Part shown: piece by piece, positions 9,806 to 19,479 of the stretch | Numbering within the stretch: position 1 is the stretch's first letter | Layout of the letters: each line of letters opens with the position of its first letter | Assembly (NCBI GenBank): GCA_029938115.1 | Contig: JAPYOP010000013.1 | Location: forward strand, 29,776 to 93,775 | Direction of reading: 5' to 3' | DNA length: 64,000 nucleotides | Source: Colwellia sp. | GTDB lineage: Bacteria > Pseudomonadota > Gammaproteobacteria > Enterobacterales > Alteromonadaceae | Notes under the pieces: generated by a model | Told to the model about the DNA's origin: nothing | The model's database searches: none | The model's input: only the letters and a program-made list of their open reading frames with translations | Position numbers and translations under genes: made by a program

Positions 9806-12184
9806 TTATTTTTCGGCAAGTTTCTCAGCTAGATATAACCATGTAGGTAATACTGTGTCTGGGTTAAGCGAGACACTATCAATGCCCTGCTCTACTAACC
9901 ATGCTGCAAAGTCTTCATGATCAGAAGGGCCTTGACCACAAATTCCCACGTACTTACCACGCTTTTTACAAGCGCTAATGGCCATAGAAAGTAATATTTT
10001 AATCGCAGGATCACGTTCATCAAATAAGTGAGCAATCAAACCTGAATCTCTGTCTAAACCAAGAGTTAACTGAGTTAAATCATTTGAACCAATAGAGAAA
10101 CCGTCGAAATAATCAAGGAATTGATCCGCTAATAAAGCGTTTGAAGGTAATTCACACATCATAATAATACGCAAGCCGTTTTCACCACGTTTCAAACCAT
10201 GTTCAGCCAATATATCAATAACTTGCGATGCTTCTTCTACTGTACGAACAAATGGGATCATCACTTCAACATGTGTTAAATCCATGTCATTACGAACACG
10301 CTTTATCGCTTCACACTCAAGGGCAAAACAATCACGGAAGTCTTTGGAAATATAACGCGCCGCACCACGATAACCAATCATAGGATTTTCTTCGTCTGGC
10401 TCGTACTCTTCTCCGCCAACTAAGTTTGCATATTCGTTTGACTTAAAATCAGACATGCGCACAATAACTTTTTCAGGCGAATAAGCTGCTGCTAGTGTTG
10501 AAATACCTTCTGTTAATTTGGCTATATAAAACTCAACAGGGCTTTCATAACCTACAATAATATCATTGATTTCATCTTGTAAATCAGCTGACTGCTCATC
10601 AAAGTTCAGTAATGCTTTAGGATGAATACCAATCATTTTATTGATAATAAACTCTAAGCGGGCTAAACCAATACCTGCATGAGGTAATTTAGCAAAAGTG
10701 AACGCTCTGTCAGGGTTACCGACATTCATCATGATTTTAAGAGGTAACTCAGGCATCGAATCTATTTCAGATGTGGTTACAGTATAATCAAGCTGGCCTT
10801 GATAAATAAAACCGGTATCACCTTCTGCACACGAAACCGTTACATTATCCCCTGTTTTAATAACTTCAGTGGCATTACCACAACCGACAACAGCAGGAAT
10901 ACCCATTTCACGAGCAATGATGGCCGCATGACAAGTTCTGCCACCTCGATTAGTAACAATGGCAGAAGCGCGTTTCATAATTGGCTCCCAATCAGGGTCG
11001 GTCATATCAGTAACTAACACATCACCAGGCAGAATTTTATCCATTTCGGCCAAAGAGGCTAATACTTTAACTTCACCACTACCAATTTTTTGTCCAATAG
11101 AGCGTCCTTCACAAATGACTTTTGCCGATGTTTGCAACTGAAACTGCTCCATTACATTGACATTTTCTCTACTTCGCACTGTTTCAGGGCGTGCTTGCAC
11201 AATATAAAGCTTATTATCCAAGCCATCTTTAGCCCATTCAATATCCATTGGGCGACCATAATGTTTTTCAATAATCACCGCTTGTTTGGCTAGTTCTTGC
11301 ACTTCATCATCGGTTAATGAAAAACGGTTTGAGTCTTGCTCATCAATATCAACAATTTCAACTTGCTTGCTGTGTTCTTGTGACTGGGTATAAACCATTT
11401 TAATAGCTTTGCTACCAATATTACGGCGTACAACAGCCGGTTTACCTTTAGCTAATGTTGGTTTATGCACATAAAATTCATCTGGGTTAACAGCGCCCTG
11501 CACCACCATTTCACCTAAACCAAAGCTAGAAGTAATAAATACTACATCTTCAAAACCGGACTCTGTATCAATAGAAAACATTACGCCAGAAGATGAAATA
11601 TCGCTGCGCACCATTTGCTGAATACCCGCAGATAAAGCAACACCACGATGATCATATCCTTGATGTACACGATAAGAAATGGCTCTATCATTAAATAGCG
11701 AAGCGAAAACATGCTTAATAGCAACCATCACCGCATCGAAACCACGTACATTTAAAAAGGTTTCCTGTTGACCTGCAAAGGAGGCATCGGGCATATCTTC
11801 AGCCGTTGCCGATGAACGGACAGCAAATGAAGCGTCATCAGCAAACTCACCCGCTAATTTACTGTATGCCGCTTCAATATCTTTCTGCATATGTGGTAAG
11901 AAAGGCGTGTCAATAATCCACTGACGAATGGTTTTTCCGCACTTTGCTAATTCACTCAAGTCACTAACATCTAAAGTATCAAGTAGTTGATATATTTTTT
12001 CGTTAATGCCGCTTTGCTCTAAAAATTCATTAAAAGCAAAAGAAGTCGTTGCAAAACCTGTTGGTACTTGCACACCAACGTTCGCTAAATTTGAAATCAT
12101 CTCACCAAGTGATGCATTTTTACCGCCGACGCGATCAACATCACCCATTCCCAAGTTTTCATACCAAAGTACGTTTTCTTGCAC
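9806..12184 (-). CDS. ppsA: Phosphoenolpyruvate synthase
   Basis: Makes PEP from pyruvate and ATP (giving AMP and phosphate), a gluconeogenic step. At 792 aa it is full length. Residues 1-340 are the PEP/pyruvate-binding ATP-grasp domain (VGGKNASLGE, AVRSSATAED), the phosphohistidine domain holds catalytic H419 in GGRTCHAAI, and the C-terminal TIM-barrel carries GYRGAARY and GICGQGPSDH with the expected catalytic Cys. The start is GTG at 12184: a GGAGA Shine-Dalgarno lies 7-8 bases upstream, and the nearby ATG at 12197 is in another frame. It diverges from its regulator gene ppsR, a common pairing in gammaproteobacteria. Confidence 0.96.
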   Translation of the reverse strand: MQENVLWYENLGMGDVDRVGGKNASLGEMISNLANVGVQVPTGFATTSFAFNEFLEQSGINEKIYQLLDTLDVSDLSELAKCGKTIRQWIIDTPFLPHMQKDIEAAYSKLAGEFADDASFAVRSSATAEDMPDASFAGQQETFLNVRGFDAVMVAIKHVFASLFNDRAISYRVHQGYDHRGVALSAGIQQMVRSDISSSGVMFSIDTESGFEDVVFITSSFGLGEMVVQGAVNPDEFYVHKPTLAKGKPAVVRRNIGSKAIKMVYTQSQEHSKQVEIVDIDEQDSNRFSLTDDEVQELAKQAVIIEKHYGRPMDIEWAKDGLDNKLYIVQARPETVRSRENVNVMEQFQLQTSAKVICEGRSIGQKIGSGEVKVLASLAEMDKILPGDVLVTDMTDPDWEPIMKRASAIVTNRGGRTCHAAIIAREMGIPAVVGCGNATEVIKTGDNVTVSCAEGDTGFIYQGQLDYTVTTSEIDSMPELPLKIMMNVGNPDRAFTFAKLPHAGIGLARLEFIINKMIGIHPKALLNFDEQSADLQDEINDIIVGYESPVEFYIAKLTEGISTLAAAYSPEKVIVRMSDFKSNEYANLVGGEEYEPDEENPMIGYRGAARYISKDFRDCFALECEAIKRVRNDMDLTHVEVMIPFVRTVEEASQVIDILAEHGLKRGENGLRIIMMCELPSNALLADQFLDYFDGFSIGSNDLTQLTLGLDRDSGLIAHLFDERDPAIKILLSMAISACKKRGKYVGICGQGPSDHEDFAAWLVEQGIDSVSLNPDTVLPTWLYLAEKLAEK

Positions 12185-12375
12185 AACAATTCTCCATTAA
12201 GAGTCAATAAAAAGTTAAATCTGTTTGTAAATGCTATATATGCTTATTTATGTATAGCACTATATTTATAACTTAGGACATTCTACACTGCCAACTATTG
12301 AAACTAAAAGTTAAAATGAAATATAACTTAGAAGTTTTCACTTTGATCTTCATAACAACAATATAAGGATTTTGC

Positions 12376-13185
12376 ATGCGCACAGCTTTTTACATTTCCG
12401 ACGGTACTGCTATTACTTCTGAAGTTTTCGGCCATGCTTTATTATCTTTATTTCCAACAGAGTTTGAGCATCAAACCATTTCCTTTGTAGAAACAATTGA
12501 AAAGGCTAACGAAGCTAAAGAGCAAATTAATAAAGTTTGTGCTCGTTCTAATGAGGCTGCTTTGGTTTTTCATACGTTTGTTAATAACGACATCAGAGAG
12601 ATTATTGACAGTTGTGATGGTATTATTTATAACTTTTTAGAGCATTTTGTCGCGCCACTTGAAAAACAGCTAGGCATGAAAGCGAAACCTAAAGCGCATA
12701 GAACTCACAGTATTCATGAAAATAGTTATGATTATCGCATTGAAGCCGTTAATTACGCACTTGCTAATGATGATGGCTCTGTGGTTACTAATTATGAAGA
12801 TGCTGATGTTATATTGGTTGGCGTATCACGTTCAGGCAAGACCCCTAGTTCACTATACTTGGCGCTACAATACGGTATTAAAGCCGCAAATTATCCCTTT
12901 ACCGATGATGATATGGATGAACTTAAACTTCCGGTGTTTTTAAAAGCTCACAAGAAAAAATTGTTTGGGTTAACCATTGATGCACAAAGATTAATGGATA
13001 TTCGTGAAGGTAGAATGTCAAATTCAAAATATGCCTCGGCAAGACAGTGCCGTATGGAAGTACGAGAAGTTGAAAAACTTTACAAAAAAGAGAGAATTCC
13101 TTTTATCAATACCACCAAGTTTTCTGTTGAAGAAATTACCGCAAAAATACTCAGTGAAACGGGATTGCAAAGATATAAATACTAA
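12376..13185 (+). CDS. ppsR: PEP synthase regulatory protein (bifunctional kinase / pyrophosphorylase)
   Basis: Switches PpsA off by ADP-dependent threonine phosphorylation and back on by Pi-dependent dephosphorylation (family knowledge for DUF299/PSRP proteins). The 269-aa protein has the P-loop-like GVSRSGKT at 149-156 and the family blocks FYISDGTA at the N-terminus, [18 protein letters not shown] and NYPFTDDD. It starts at ATG 12376 with an AAGGA Shine-Dalgarno, and the 190-bp divergent region shared with ppsA should hold both promoters. Confidence 0.95.
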   Translation: MRTAFYISDGTAITSEVFGHALLSLFPTEFEHQTISFVETIEKANEAKEQINKVCARSNEAALVFHTFVNNDIREIIDSCDGIIYNFLEHFVAPLEKQLGMKAKPKAHRTHSIHENSYDYRIEAVNYALANDDGSVVTNYEDADVILVGVSRSGKTPSSLYLALQYGIKAANYPFTDDDMDELKLPVFLKAHKKKLFGLTIDAQRLMDIREGRMSNSKYASARQCRMEVREVEKLYKKERIPFINTTKFSVEEITAKILSETGLQRYKY

Positions 13186-13349
13186 TTAACGTTCTACATT
13201 AAGGAACGATATCAATTTTTCATTAATTATATCGTTAAAATAGTTCACATTAGTCCTTATTTTAGCTATGTTAGCGCCCATAATTTAGTTTATGCCCAAG
13301 CGAAGTCAAAATACAGATTTTAGCTTATTTTTAAATAGAGCTTCGCATA

Positions 13350-13369
13350 AAACAAACAAACAAACAAAC
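13350..13369 (+). repeat. (AAAC)5 tetranucleotide tract in the aroG leader
   Basis: Five perfect AAAC units end 7 bases before the DAHP synthase ATG and occupy the place of the Shine-Dalgarno. Such tracts can slip during replication. No other AAAC tract of this length was noticed nearby. Confidence 0.8.
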
Positions 13370-13376
13370 GAATACC

Positions 13377-14426
13377 ATGACTATTAAAACTGATGAACTA
13401 CGCACAAGTTTAATTGAACACTTAGTGTCTCCTGAGCAATTAGCTCAACAAATACCACTGAACCAAAAAACGGCTGACTTTATAATACAAAGTCGGCAAG
13501 AAATAGAAGCCATAATAAGTGGTGAAGACAAGCGCTTGTTAGTGATAATAGGTCCTTGCTCAATTCATGATACTAGTGCAGCTATTGATTATGCTAAACG
13601 CTTAAAAATCTTACGTGATAAGTACAACAATGAGCTACTTATTGTGATGCGTGTTTATTTTGAAAAGCCGCGTACGACCGTGGGTTGGAAAGGGTTAATA
13701 AGTGACCCAGATTTAGATAAATCATTTCACGTTGCTAAAGGTTTAAACCTTGCGCGTCAACTATTGGTAGATATCAATGAAATGGGCTTACCTGCAGGCA
13801 CTGAATTTTTAGATATGGTTACCGGTCAGTATCTTTCTGACTTAATTAGTTGGGGTGCAATTGGCGCTCGTACCACCGAAAGCCAAGTACATAGAGAATT
13901 AGCATCAGCGCTTTCTTGCCCTGTTGGCTTTAAAAATGGTACTGATGGCAATGTAAAAATAGCCCTTGATGCAATTAAAGCATCAAGTGTTCCCCATGTA
14001 TTATATTCGCCAGATAAAAGTGGCCAAATGTGTATTTATCGTACCCATGGCAACCCATTTGCACATGTGATTTTACGTGGTGGTAAAGTGCCTAATTATC
14101 ACAAGGAAGATATTAACGAGACTTGTGAAAAGCTAGCAAAAGCTGGGTTAAAACAAAGTATTATGGTTGATTGCAGTCATGGGAACAGCTTTAAAGATCA
14201 CAATAAGCAAATTGATGTCGCACGTTCGCTTGCTGAACAAATAAACCAAGGTGAAGAAAGCGTTTTTGGGGTGATGATTGAAAGCTTTATTGAAGCAGGA
14301 AATCAAGCAGTAAAAGCAGATACACCGCTAATTTACGGAAAGAGCATTACTGATGCTTGTATCGACTTAGACGTTAGCGAGGATATTTTAGACTTGTTCG
14401 CGACAGCGGTTAAACAACGACTTTAG
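13377..14426 (+). CDS. 3-deoxy-7-phosphoheptulonate (DAHP) synthase, class I
   Basis: First step of the shikimate pathway: condenses PEP and erythrose 4-phosphate. The 349-aa protein is the AroF/G/H length and has IGPCSIHD, the MRVYFEKPRTTVGWKG block, GARTTESQVHRELAS, CPVGFKNGTDG and the metal-binding DCSHGNS. Which aromatic amino acid inhibits it (AroF, AroG or AroH type) cannot be decided safely by eye. The ATG at 13377 has no Shine-Dalgarno; an AAAC repeat precedes it. A strong terminator follows. Confidence 0.94.
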   Translation: MTIKTDELRTSLIEHLVSPEQLAQQIPLNQKTADFIIQSRQEIEAIISGEDKRLLVIIGPCSIHDTSAAIDYAKRLKILRDKYNNELLIVMRVYFEKPRTTVGWKGLISDPDLDKSFHVAKGLNLARQLLVDINEMGLPAGTEFLDMVTGQYLSDLISWGAIGARTTESQVHRELASALSCPVGFKNGTDGNVKIALDAIKASSVPHVLYSPDKSGQMCIYRTHGNPFAHVILRGGKVPNYHKEDINETCEKLAKAGLKQSIMVDCSHGNSFKDHNKQIDVARSLAEQINQGEESVFGVMIESFIEAGNQAVKADTPLIYGKSITDACIDLDVSEDILDLFATAVKQRL

Positions 14427-14446
14427 TTTTTTTAAGCTACAAAAAT

Positions 14447-14484
14447 AAAAAAAGGATAGAACTGATTTAGTTTTATCCTTTTTT
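14447..14484. terminator. Rho-independent terminator between aroG-type gene and LMW-PTP
   Basis: GGATA/TATCC core extended by an A7 tract facing T6, with a loop region containing AAC/GTT. Symmetric A and T tracts let it serve both convergent genes. Confidence 0.82.
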
Positions 14485-14497
14485 CATGAAAATTGTA

Positions 14498-14983
14498 TTA
14501 TTTTATTTGTGCTAATAAACCGTCACTGGCGTCTTCAACTAAATCTAACACAAAACGAAATCCATTCGCACCACCATAATAGGGATCGGGTACTTCACTT
14601 TCTTCATGATTTTTAGCAAAATCTAAAAATAGCATCGCTTTGCTCTGTAAATGCTCAGGTGCTATTTTTTGTAAATCTTCTAGATTGGCATTATCCATCG
14701 CTAAAATAAGATCGAAATCTTCAAAATCTTTTACTGTCACTTTACGTGCTTTAATACCGTCAAAGCTATAACCACGCTCAACACCTACCTTTTGAGCTCT
14801 ATGATCTGGCTTTTCCTTTGCATGCGCACCAACAGTACCGGCAGAGTCGACACTTAATGATAACCCTTGCGCTTTAGCCTTATGCCTAAAGACCGCTTCG
14901 GCACTGGGTGAACGGCATATATTGCCCATACACACAAAAAGAACACTCTTAATTCCCTTTAAATTCAACGCATTATCAGTCAT
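14498..14983 (-). CDS. Low-molecular-weight protein-tyrosine phosphatase
   Basis: Cytoplasmic phosphatase acting on phosphotyrosine (or, in some relatives, phosphoarginine). The P-loop FVCMGNICRSP near the N-terminus carries catalytic Cys and Arg in the C(X5)R form, and the C-terminal general-acid Asp is in DPYYGG. I start at ATG 14983, which has a GGAAGG Shine-Dalgarno, rather than at the ATG four codons upstream (14995). No polysaccharide export or tyrosine kinase genes are adjacent, so a Wzb-like capsule role is not supported; a stand-alone YfkJ/Stp1-like role is as likely. Confidence 0.92.
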   Translation of the reverse strand: MTDNALNLKGIKSVLFVCMGNICRSPSAEAVFRHKAKAQGLSLSVDSAGTVGAHAKEKPDHRAQKVGVERGYSFDGIKARKVTVKDFEDFDLILAMDNANLEDLQKIAPEHLQSKAMLFLDFAKNHEESEVPDPYYGGANGFRFVLDLVEDASDGLLAQIK

Positions 14984-15607
14984 TCTTCCTTCCATTACCT
15001 GTTGGTTTTTGTGTCTTTACACACTAATAAAATCAATAACTTGTAGTTATGTTTTGGGGAATATTTATAGGATTATAAATTCTATATTCAAACGCTACGT
15101 TGAAATAATAACTCAATTTTTAAAAAAAAAATATAGTTTAATATCACTAAGTTTTTGCCTATGTATTTCATCAAAGGCAACTTTTAAACTGGATTTTCAA
15201 GTCAAAAGATAAAAAATCAAACTAAAAGTAAAAAGTAGCCCTGATAATATTTAACTTCAGATGCCCACTTTCAAGAAGCTTCATACAGCAATGTATACAT
15301 AGATAACAAGCATCAAACTCATTACTGTGGCAATAAAATAAATCGCATAATATCTCCAAATTTCAACTTTATTTTATAAATCAGAAACTAATTTAGTATT
15401 ATGGGGAAAGTATAGCTTAAGGTAGGTTAACGCAATGTTATCGAATGAATAAATTAAGAGGAAAAATTAAAGATAATTAACGTATGACACCTATCTCATC
15501 AATAATCATAATTTTTTGTAATTCAATCAAATTAGAATGTATATTTTTATTTTTTTGGATAGACTATAGCGATACAGCTTCTGAATTTTTATTAGTAGGA
15601 TATTCAT
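14984..15607. other. Long AT-rich intergenic region upstream of gcdH
   Basis: About 620 bp with no credible gene. It holds the promoter regions of the two divergent neighbours, a run of ten A at about 15121, and a perfect 10-bp palindrome ATGTATACAT at 15291-15300. An AGGA Shine-Dalgarno lies 7 bases before the gcdH start. I see no RNA gene or mobile-element end. Confidence 0.6.
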
Positions 15608-16789
15608 ATGAACAAAAAACTCAGCTCTTTTAATTGGCAAGATCCTATGAGCCTTGAACAGCAATTGTCTGAAGAAGAGCGCATGATCCGCGACACTGCC
15701 CATAGTTATTGTCAGGAAAAATTATTACCCCGCGTATTAGATGCGAATAGAAATGAAAATTTTGACCGAAATATTATGAATGAGCTTGGTAGTTTAGGTC
15801 TGCTTGGCTCAACTTTACCCGCAAAATATGGTGGCAGTGATATCAACTATGTTAGCTATGGATTAATTGCTCGAGAGGTCGAGCGAGTTGATAGTGGTTA
15901 CCGTAGTGCTATGAGTGTTCAATCGTCACTGGTTATGCACCCTATTTATACTTTCGGTAGCGAAGAACAACGAATGAAATATTTGCCTAAACTTGCATCA
16001 GGTGAATGGGTCGGCAGTTTTGGGTTGACAGAGCCTAACTCTGGCAGTGACCCTGCATCACTAACAACTCATGCAACTAAAGTTGATGGTGGATTTCGTT
16101 TAACTGGCAATAAAATGTGGATCACTAATTCACCTATTGCTGATATATTTGTTATATGGGCAAAACTCGAAGGTGTTATCCGAGGCTTTGTACTTGAAAA
16201 AGGCATGGCCGGTTTATCTGCACCTAAAATTGAAGGGAAATTTTCACTGCGCGCTTCTATCACAGGTGAAATAGTGATGGATAATGTCTTTGTTCCTCAA
16301 AACAATATATTTCCTGAGGTTCAAGGATTAAAAGGCCCATTTAGCTGTTTAAATAAAGCACGTTATGGCATTGCTTGGGGAGCCATGGGCGCTGCAGAAT
16401 TTTGCTTCAATAGCGCTCGTACTTATACTTTAGACCGAGAACAGTTTAAACGACCATTAGCGGCGAATCAGTTAATTCAAAAAAAATTAGCCGATATGCA
16501 AACTGAAATAAGTCTTGGCTTACAAGGTTGCCTGCAAATGGGTCGTCTAATGGATGCACATAATTGTCCCGTTGAATTAATATCACTAATGAAACGTAAT
16601 AATTGTGGTAAAGCGCTTGATATCGCCCGTGTTTCACGTGATATGCATGGCGGCAATGGCATTAGTGATGAGTTTGGAGTTATACGTCACATGATGAATC
16701 TAGAAGCGGTAAACACCTATGAAGGTACGCATGATGTTCACGCTTTAATACTAGGTCGTGCTATTACTGGAATTCAGGCCTTTTATTAA
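15608..16789 (+). CDS. gcdH: Glutaryl-CoA dehydrogenase
   Basis: FAD enzyme oxidising and decarboxylating glutaryl-CoA to crotonyl-CoA in lysine, hydroxylysine and tryptophan breakdown. At 393 aa it is full length. The FAD/substrate segment [12 protein letters not shown] lies near residue 137, and the catalytic base is E372 in [16 protein letters not shown]. The N-terminal [17 protein letters not shown] is characteristic of this subfamily among acyl-CoA dehydrogenases. The next gene overlaps by one base (TAATG) and encodes a CoA-transferase, supporting a glutarate pathway. Confidence 0.92.
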   Translation: MNKKLSSFNWQDPMSLEQQLSEEERMIRDTAHSYCQEKLLPRVLDANRNENFDRNIMNELGSLGLLGSTLPAKYGGSDINYVSYGLIAREVERVDSGYRSAMSVQSSLVMHPIYTFGSEEQRMKYLPKLASGEWVGSFGLTEPNSGSDPASLTTHATKVDGGFRLTGNKMWITNSPIADIFVIWAKLEGVIRGFVLEKGMAGLSAPKIEGKFSLRASITGEIVMDNVFVPQNNIFPEVQGLKGPFSCLNKARYGIAWGAMGAAEFCFNSARTYTLDREQFKRPLAANQLIQKKLADMQTEISLGLQGCLQMGRLMDAHNCPVELISLMKRNNCGKALDIARVSRDMHGGNGISDEFGVIRHMMNLEAVNTYEGTHDVHALILGRAITGIQAFY

Positions 16790-18003
16790 TGGCAAATGCA
16801 TTAGACAATATTAAGGTAATCGATCTTAGTCGAATATTGGCAGGTCCTTGGGCTTCGCAGATGTTGGCTGATATGGGTGCAGAAGTGATAAAGGTTGAAC
16901 GACAAATAACGGGAGATGATACTCGCTTTTGGGGACCTCCTTATATTAATTCAAACAGCAATGAACAAACACCTCAAGCTGCGTATTTTCACTGTGCTAA
17001 CCGAAATAAACAATCTATTGCTATAGATATATCATGCAAAGAAGGACAGCAGGTAGTTAAAGACTTAATTGCTCAAGCCGATGTTGTTATTGAAAATTAC
17101 AAAGTCGGCGCTTTAGCTAAATATGGATTAGATTATCAATCAGTTAAAGAAAGCAACCCGCGACTCGTTTATTGCTCTATTACCGGTTTTGGTCAAGATG
17201 GCCCTAGCGCACATAAAGCTGGCTATGATGCAATGATCCAAGGTGAAGGTGGCTTGATGAGTTTAACCGGAACAGTCGACGGCATGCCAATGAAAGTGGG
17301 TGTTGCATTAGTTGATGTAATGACAGGATTATATAGTTGTAATGCTATTTTAGCGGCTCTTATGGCACGTCATCATACACATAAGGGGCAATACATTGAT
17401 ATTTCATTGCTTGATGTACAAGTCGCTACTTTAGCAAATCAAGGCATGAATTATTTAACAACAGGTGAAAATCCACCACGGCTAGGTAATGGACACCCAA
17501 ATATTGTCCCTTACCAAACCTTTGACACTAAAGATGGCTGCATTATTCTTGCTATAGGTAATGATAGACAATTTGAAAAATTTTGTACGATAACTAATTG
17601 TAGCAAAGTTACAGATGTGCCACGCTTTGCAACGAATAAACTGCGAGTAATTAATAGGGTTGAACTTATCGCTTTATTAACAAATATGCTTGCCGAGCAA
17701 ACAACCCTTTGGTGGCTTGAAAAACTCGAACAAATCTCTGTGCCTAGTGGACCTGTGAATACCTTAGAACAAGTATTTAATCATCCTCAAATTAAGCATC
17801 GTAAAATGGTAAAACAAGTGCCCGATAAACGAGGTGACTTTGTTAACACAATTAGCTCTCCAATTAATCTTTCTCAGACACCGCTAAAATATCATAGTGC
17901 ATCACCTGATTTAGGACAACATACCCGTCAAGTGTTAGCCAAAAACCTTAATTACAGTGAAGCGGTAATCAAACAATTATTTAGCAATAAAACGGTATCT
18001 TAA
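16789..18003 (+). CDS. Family III (CaiB/BaiF) CoA-transferase, probably glutarate-specific
   Basis: Moves CoA between carboxylic acids by a covalent aspartyl-CoA route. The 404-aa protein has the N-terminal DLSRILAGPWASQMLADMGAE block, VIENYKVGAL, and the catalytic Asp, D176, in VALVDVMTGLY. One-base overlap with gcdH implies co-translation. By context it most likely activates glutarate using succinyl-CoA or another donor, like mammalian SUGCT; that specificity is inference, the fold is not. Confidence 0.9.
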   Translation: MANALDNIKVIDLSRILAGPWASQMLADMGAEVIKVERQITGDDTRFWGPPYINSNSNEQTPQAAYFHCANRNKQSIAIDISCKEGQQVVKDLIAQADVVIENYKVGALAKYGLDYQSVKESNPRLVYCSITGFGQDGPSAHKAGYDAMIQGEGGLMSLTGTVDGMPMKVGVALVDVMTGLYSCNAILAALMARHHTHKGQYIDISLLDVQVATLANQGMNYLTTGENPPRLGNGHPNIVPYQTFDTKDGCIILAIGNDRQFEKFCTITNCSKVTDVPRFATNKLRVINRVELIALLTNMLAEQTTLWWLEKLEQISVPSGPVNTLEQVFNHPQIKHRKMVKQVPDKRGDFVNTISSPINLSQTPLKYHSASPDLGQHTRQVLAKNLNYSEAVIKQLFSNKTVS

Positions 18004-18035
18004 TACGGTTATTTTCTGCGGTTAAATAATCGTAT
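18003..18035. terminator. Hairpin between convergent CoA-transferase and che-cluster end
   Basis: 12-base arms ATACGGTTATTT and AAATAATCGTAT (one mismatch) around a 9-base loop. It starts at the CoA-transferase stop codon. There is no clean T tract, so termination strength is uncertain. Confidence 0.45.
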
Positions 18036-18074
18036 ATGATGAGTAAATCAGTGTAAAAATAAATAAAGAAATAA

Positions 18075-19448
18075 CTAGGCCGCAGAAACAATTAACTCTT
18101 CATTGATATCGCACATTACTATTTCTAACTCAGCAACAACGCCCTGTAATAATTGTTTGAAGCTATCGAACTGCTGTTCATTAATCGCTGTATCAAGTAA
18201 CTTTGCAGCTTCAAATAAAGGCATAGCCCCAACTGAACATGCCACACCTTTAAGTGTATGAGCTAAGTGTTTCGAAGCTTGAAAGTCATTGCATTTGATT
18301 GCACAGCTAAGTTTACTTGCATCATGATGATGGTCTTGATAGAACATTTTTAATATATCTTTATATAACTTTTCGTCATCTAGAACATTGCTCATACCCA
18401 ATTTCACATCAATACCTTCTATCGCAAAAACAATACTCAGTGCATTTGAATTTAAACTTTCTTTTTCTTGAATAAACTGTTTTTCTTCTGCTGTATATTC
18501 ACTTCTATCACCTAAAGTAACGATGTCATTATCAAGTAACTCGTCTGCATTAACGACCTGATTACGCCCATGAGCTTTGGCATGATATAAACCAATATCA
18601 GCTTGTTTGAGTAAACAAGCCATATCTAAAGAAACACTGCTACTTGAAGATACACCTATACTTACAGTGATACCGACTTCTTTCTTTGAACCGTTATTTA
18701 GCGGAATTCTCATGTATTCAATACTGGCACGGAACCTTTCGCATGCATTAAAAGCATCATCAATTGATGTGTGAGGTAAACACACCGCAAACTCTTCACC
18801 ACCAATACGCGCAACAATATCATAATTTCGAAAACATTCAGTTAAACGCTTAGCAAAGGCAATCAGTATTTTATCACCTATATCATGTCCATAATCATCA
18901 TTAACAACTTTAAAGAAATCAATATCTAGCATTGCTATTACTAACGGTTGTTCAGTGCGTTGTGCTTGGCTTACTGCACTGCTCGTTTGCTCATCAAAGC
19001 ATGCTCTGTTATTAATGCCGGTTAGAAAATCAATTTTAGCCAGATCTTCTAAGATTTTTGTTTTCTCCCTTAACCGTAATGCTGTTCGCATGCGTGCAAA
19101 TAATACTTTCCTTATATAAGGCTTAATAACGTAATCATCTGCACCTAACTCTAATGACGATACAACCCCCTCCTCTGCATCGGAAGACGATAGCATTATC
19201 ACAGGAATCATTTGCCAATGAACATTATTTTTCAAACGCGCTAACGTCGCTAAACCTGACAAACCGGGCATGTGCATATCAAGTATAATTAAATCAATAT
19301 CGGTTGAGTCTAAAATAGATAAAGCTATTTCACCTGAGCCTGCAGAAATAACGTCACAACCTGCCGCTTGCAAATCGAATGAAAGAAGCATTTGGCTGTC
19401 TTTGGCATCGTCTACCACAAGGATTCTATAATGTTTATCAAAGATCAT
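18075..19448 (-). CDS. Response regulator-diguanylate cyclase with C-terminal Hpt domain
   Basis: Receiver-GGDEF-Hpt protein predicted to make c-di-GMP under phosphorelay control. Receiver 8-125 with phospho-acceptor D57 and K109; GGDEF domain about 135-305 with active site GGEEF at 216-220 and an inhibitory-site RxxD (RNYD, 207-210) five residues before it, so product inhibition is expected. The C-terminal Hpt domain carries H397 in HLAHTLKG. The AAGGAG Shine-Dalgarno sits 9 bases before the ATG. It is the last gene of the 15-gene chemosensory run, 31 bp after the hybrid kinase, which may pass phosphate through this Hpt. Enzyme activity is well supported; its place in the relay is inference. 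Confidence 0.92.
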   Translation of the reverse strand: MIFDKHYRILVVDDAKDSQMLLSFDLQAAGCDVISAGSGEIALSILDSTDIDLIILDMHMPGLSGLATLARLKNNVHWQMIPVIMLSSSDAEEGVVSSLELGADDYVIKPYIRKVLFARMRTALRLREKTKILEDLAKIDFLTGINNRACFDEQTSSAVSQAQRTEQPLVIAMLDIDFFKVVNDDYGHDIGDKILIAFAKRLTECFRNYDIVARIGGEEFAVCLPHTSIDDAFNACERFRASIEYMRIPLNNGSKKEVGITVSIGVSSSSSVSLDMACLLKQADIGLYHAKAHGRNQVVNADELLDNDIVTLGDRSEYTAEEKQFIQEKESLNSNALSIVFAIEGIDVKLGMSNVLDDEKLYKDILKMFYQDHHHDASKLSCAIKCNDFQASKHLAHTLKGVACSVGAMPLFEAAKLLDTAINEQQFDSFKQLLQGVVAELEIVMCDINEELIVSAA

Positions 19449-19479
19449 TTTAAATACTCCTTGGCAGATTTAATTGGTA

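Noticed and set aside
14922..15212. 96-codon plus-strand ORF before gcdH
   Set aside because: Starts inside the LMW-PTP gene in antisense, continues into AT-rich DNA with poly-Lys; no homology signs.
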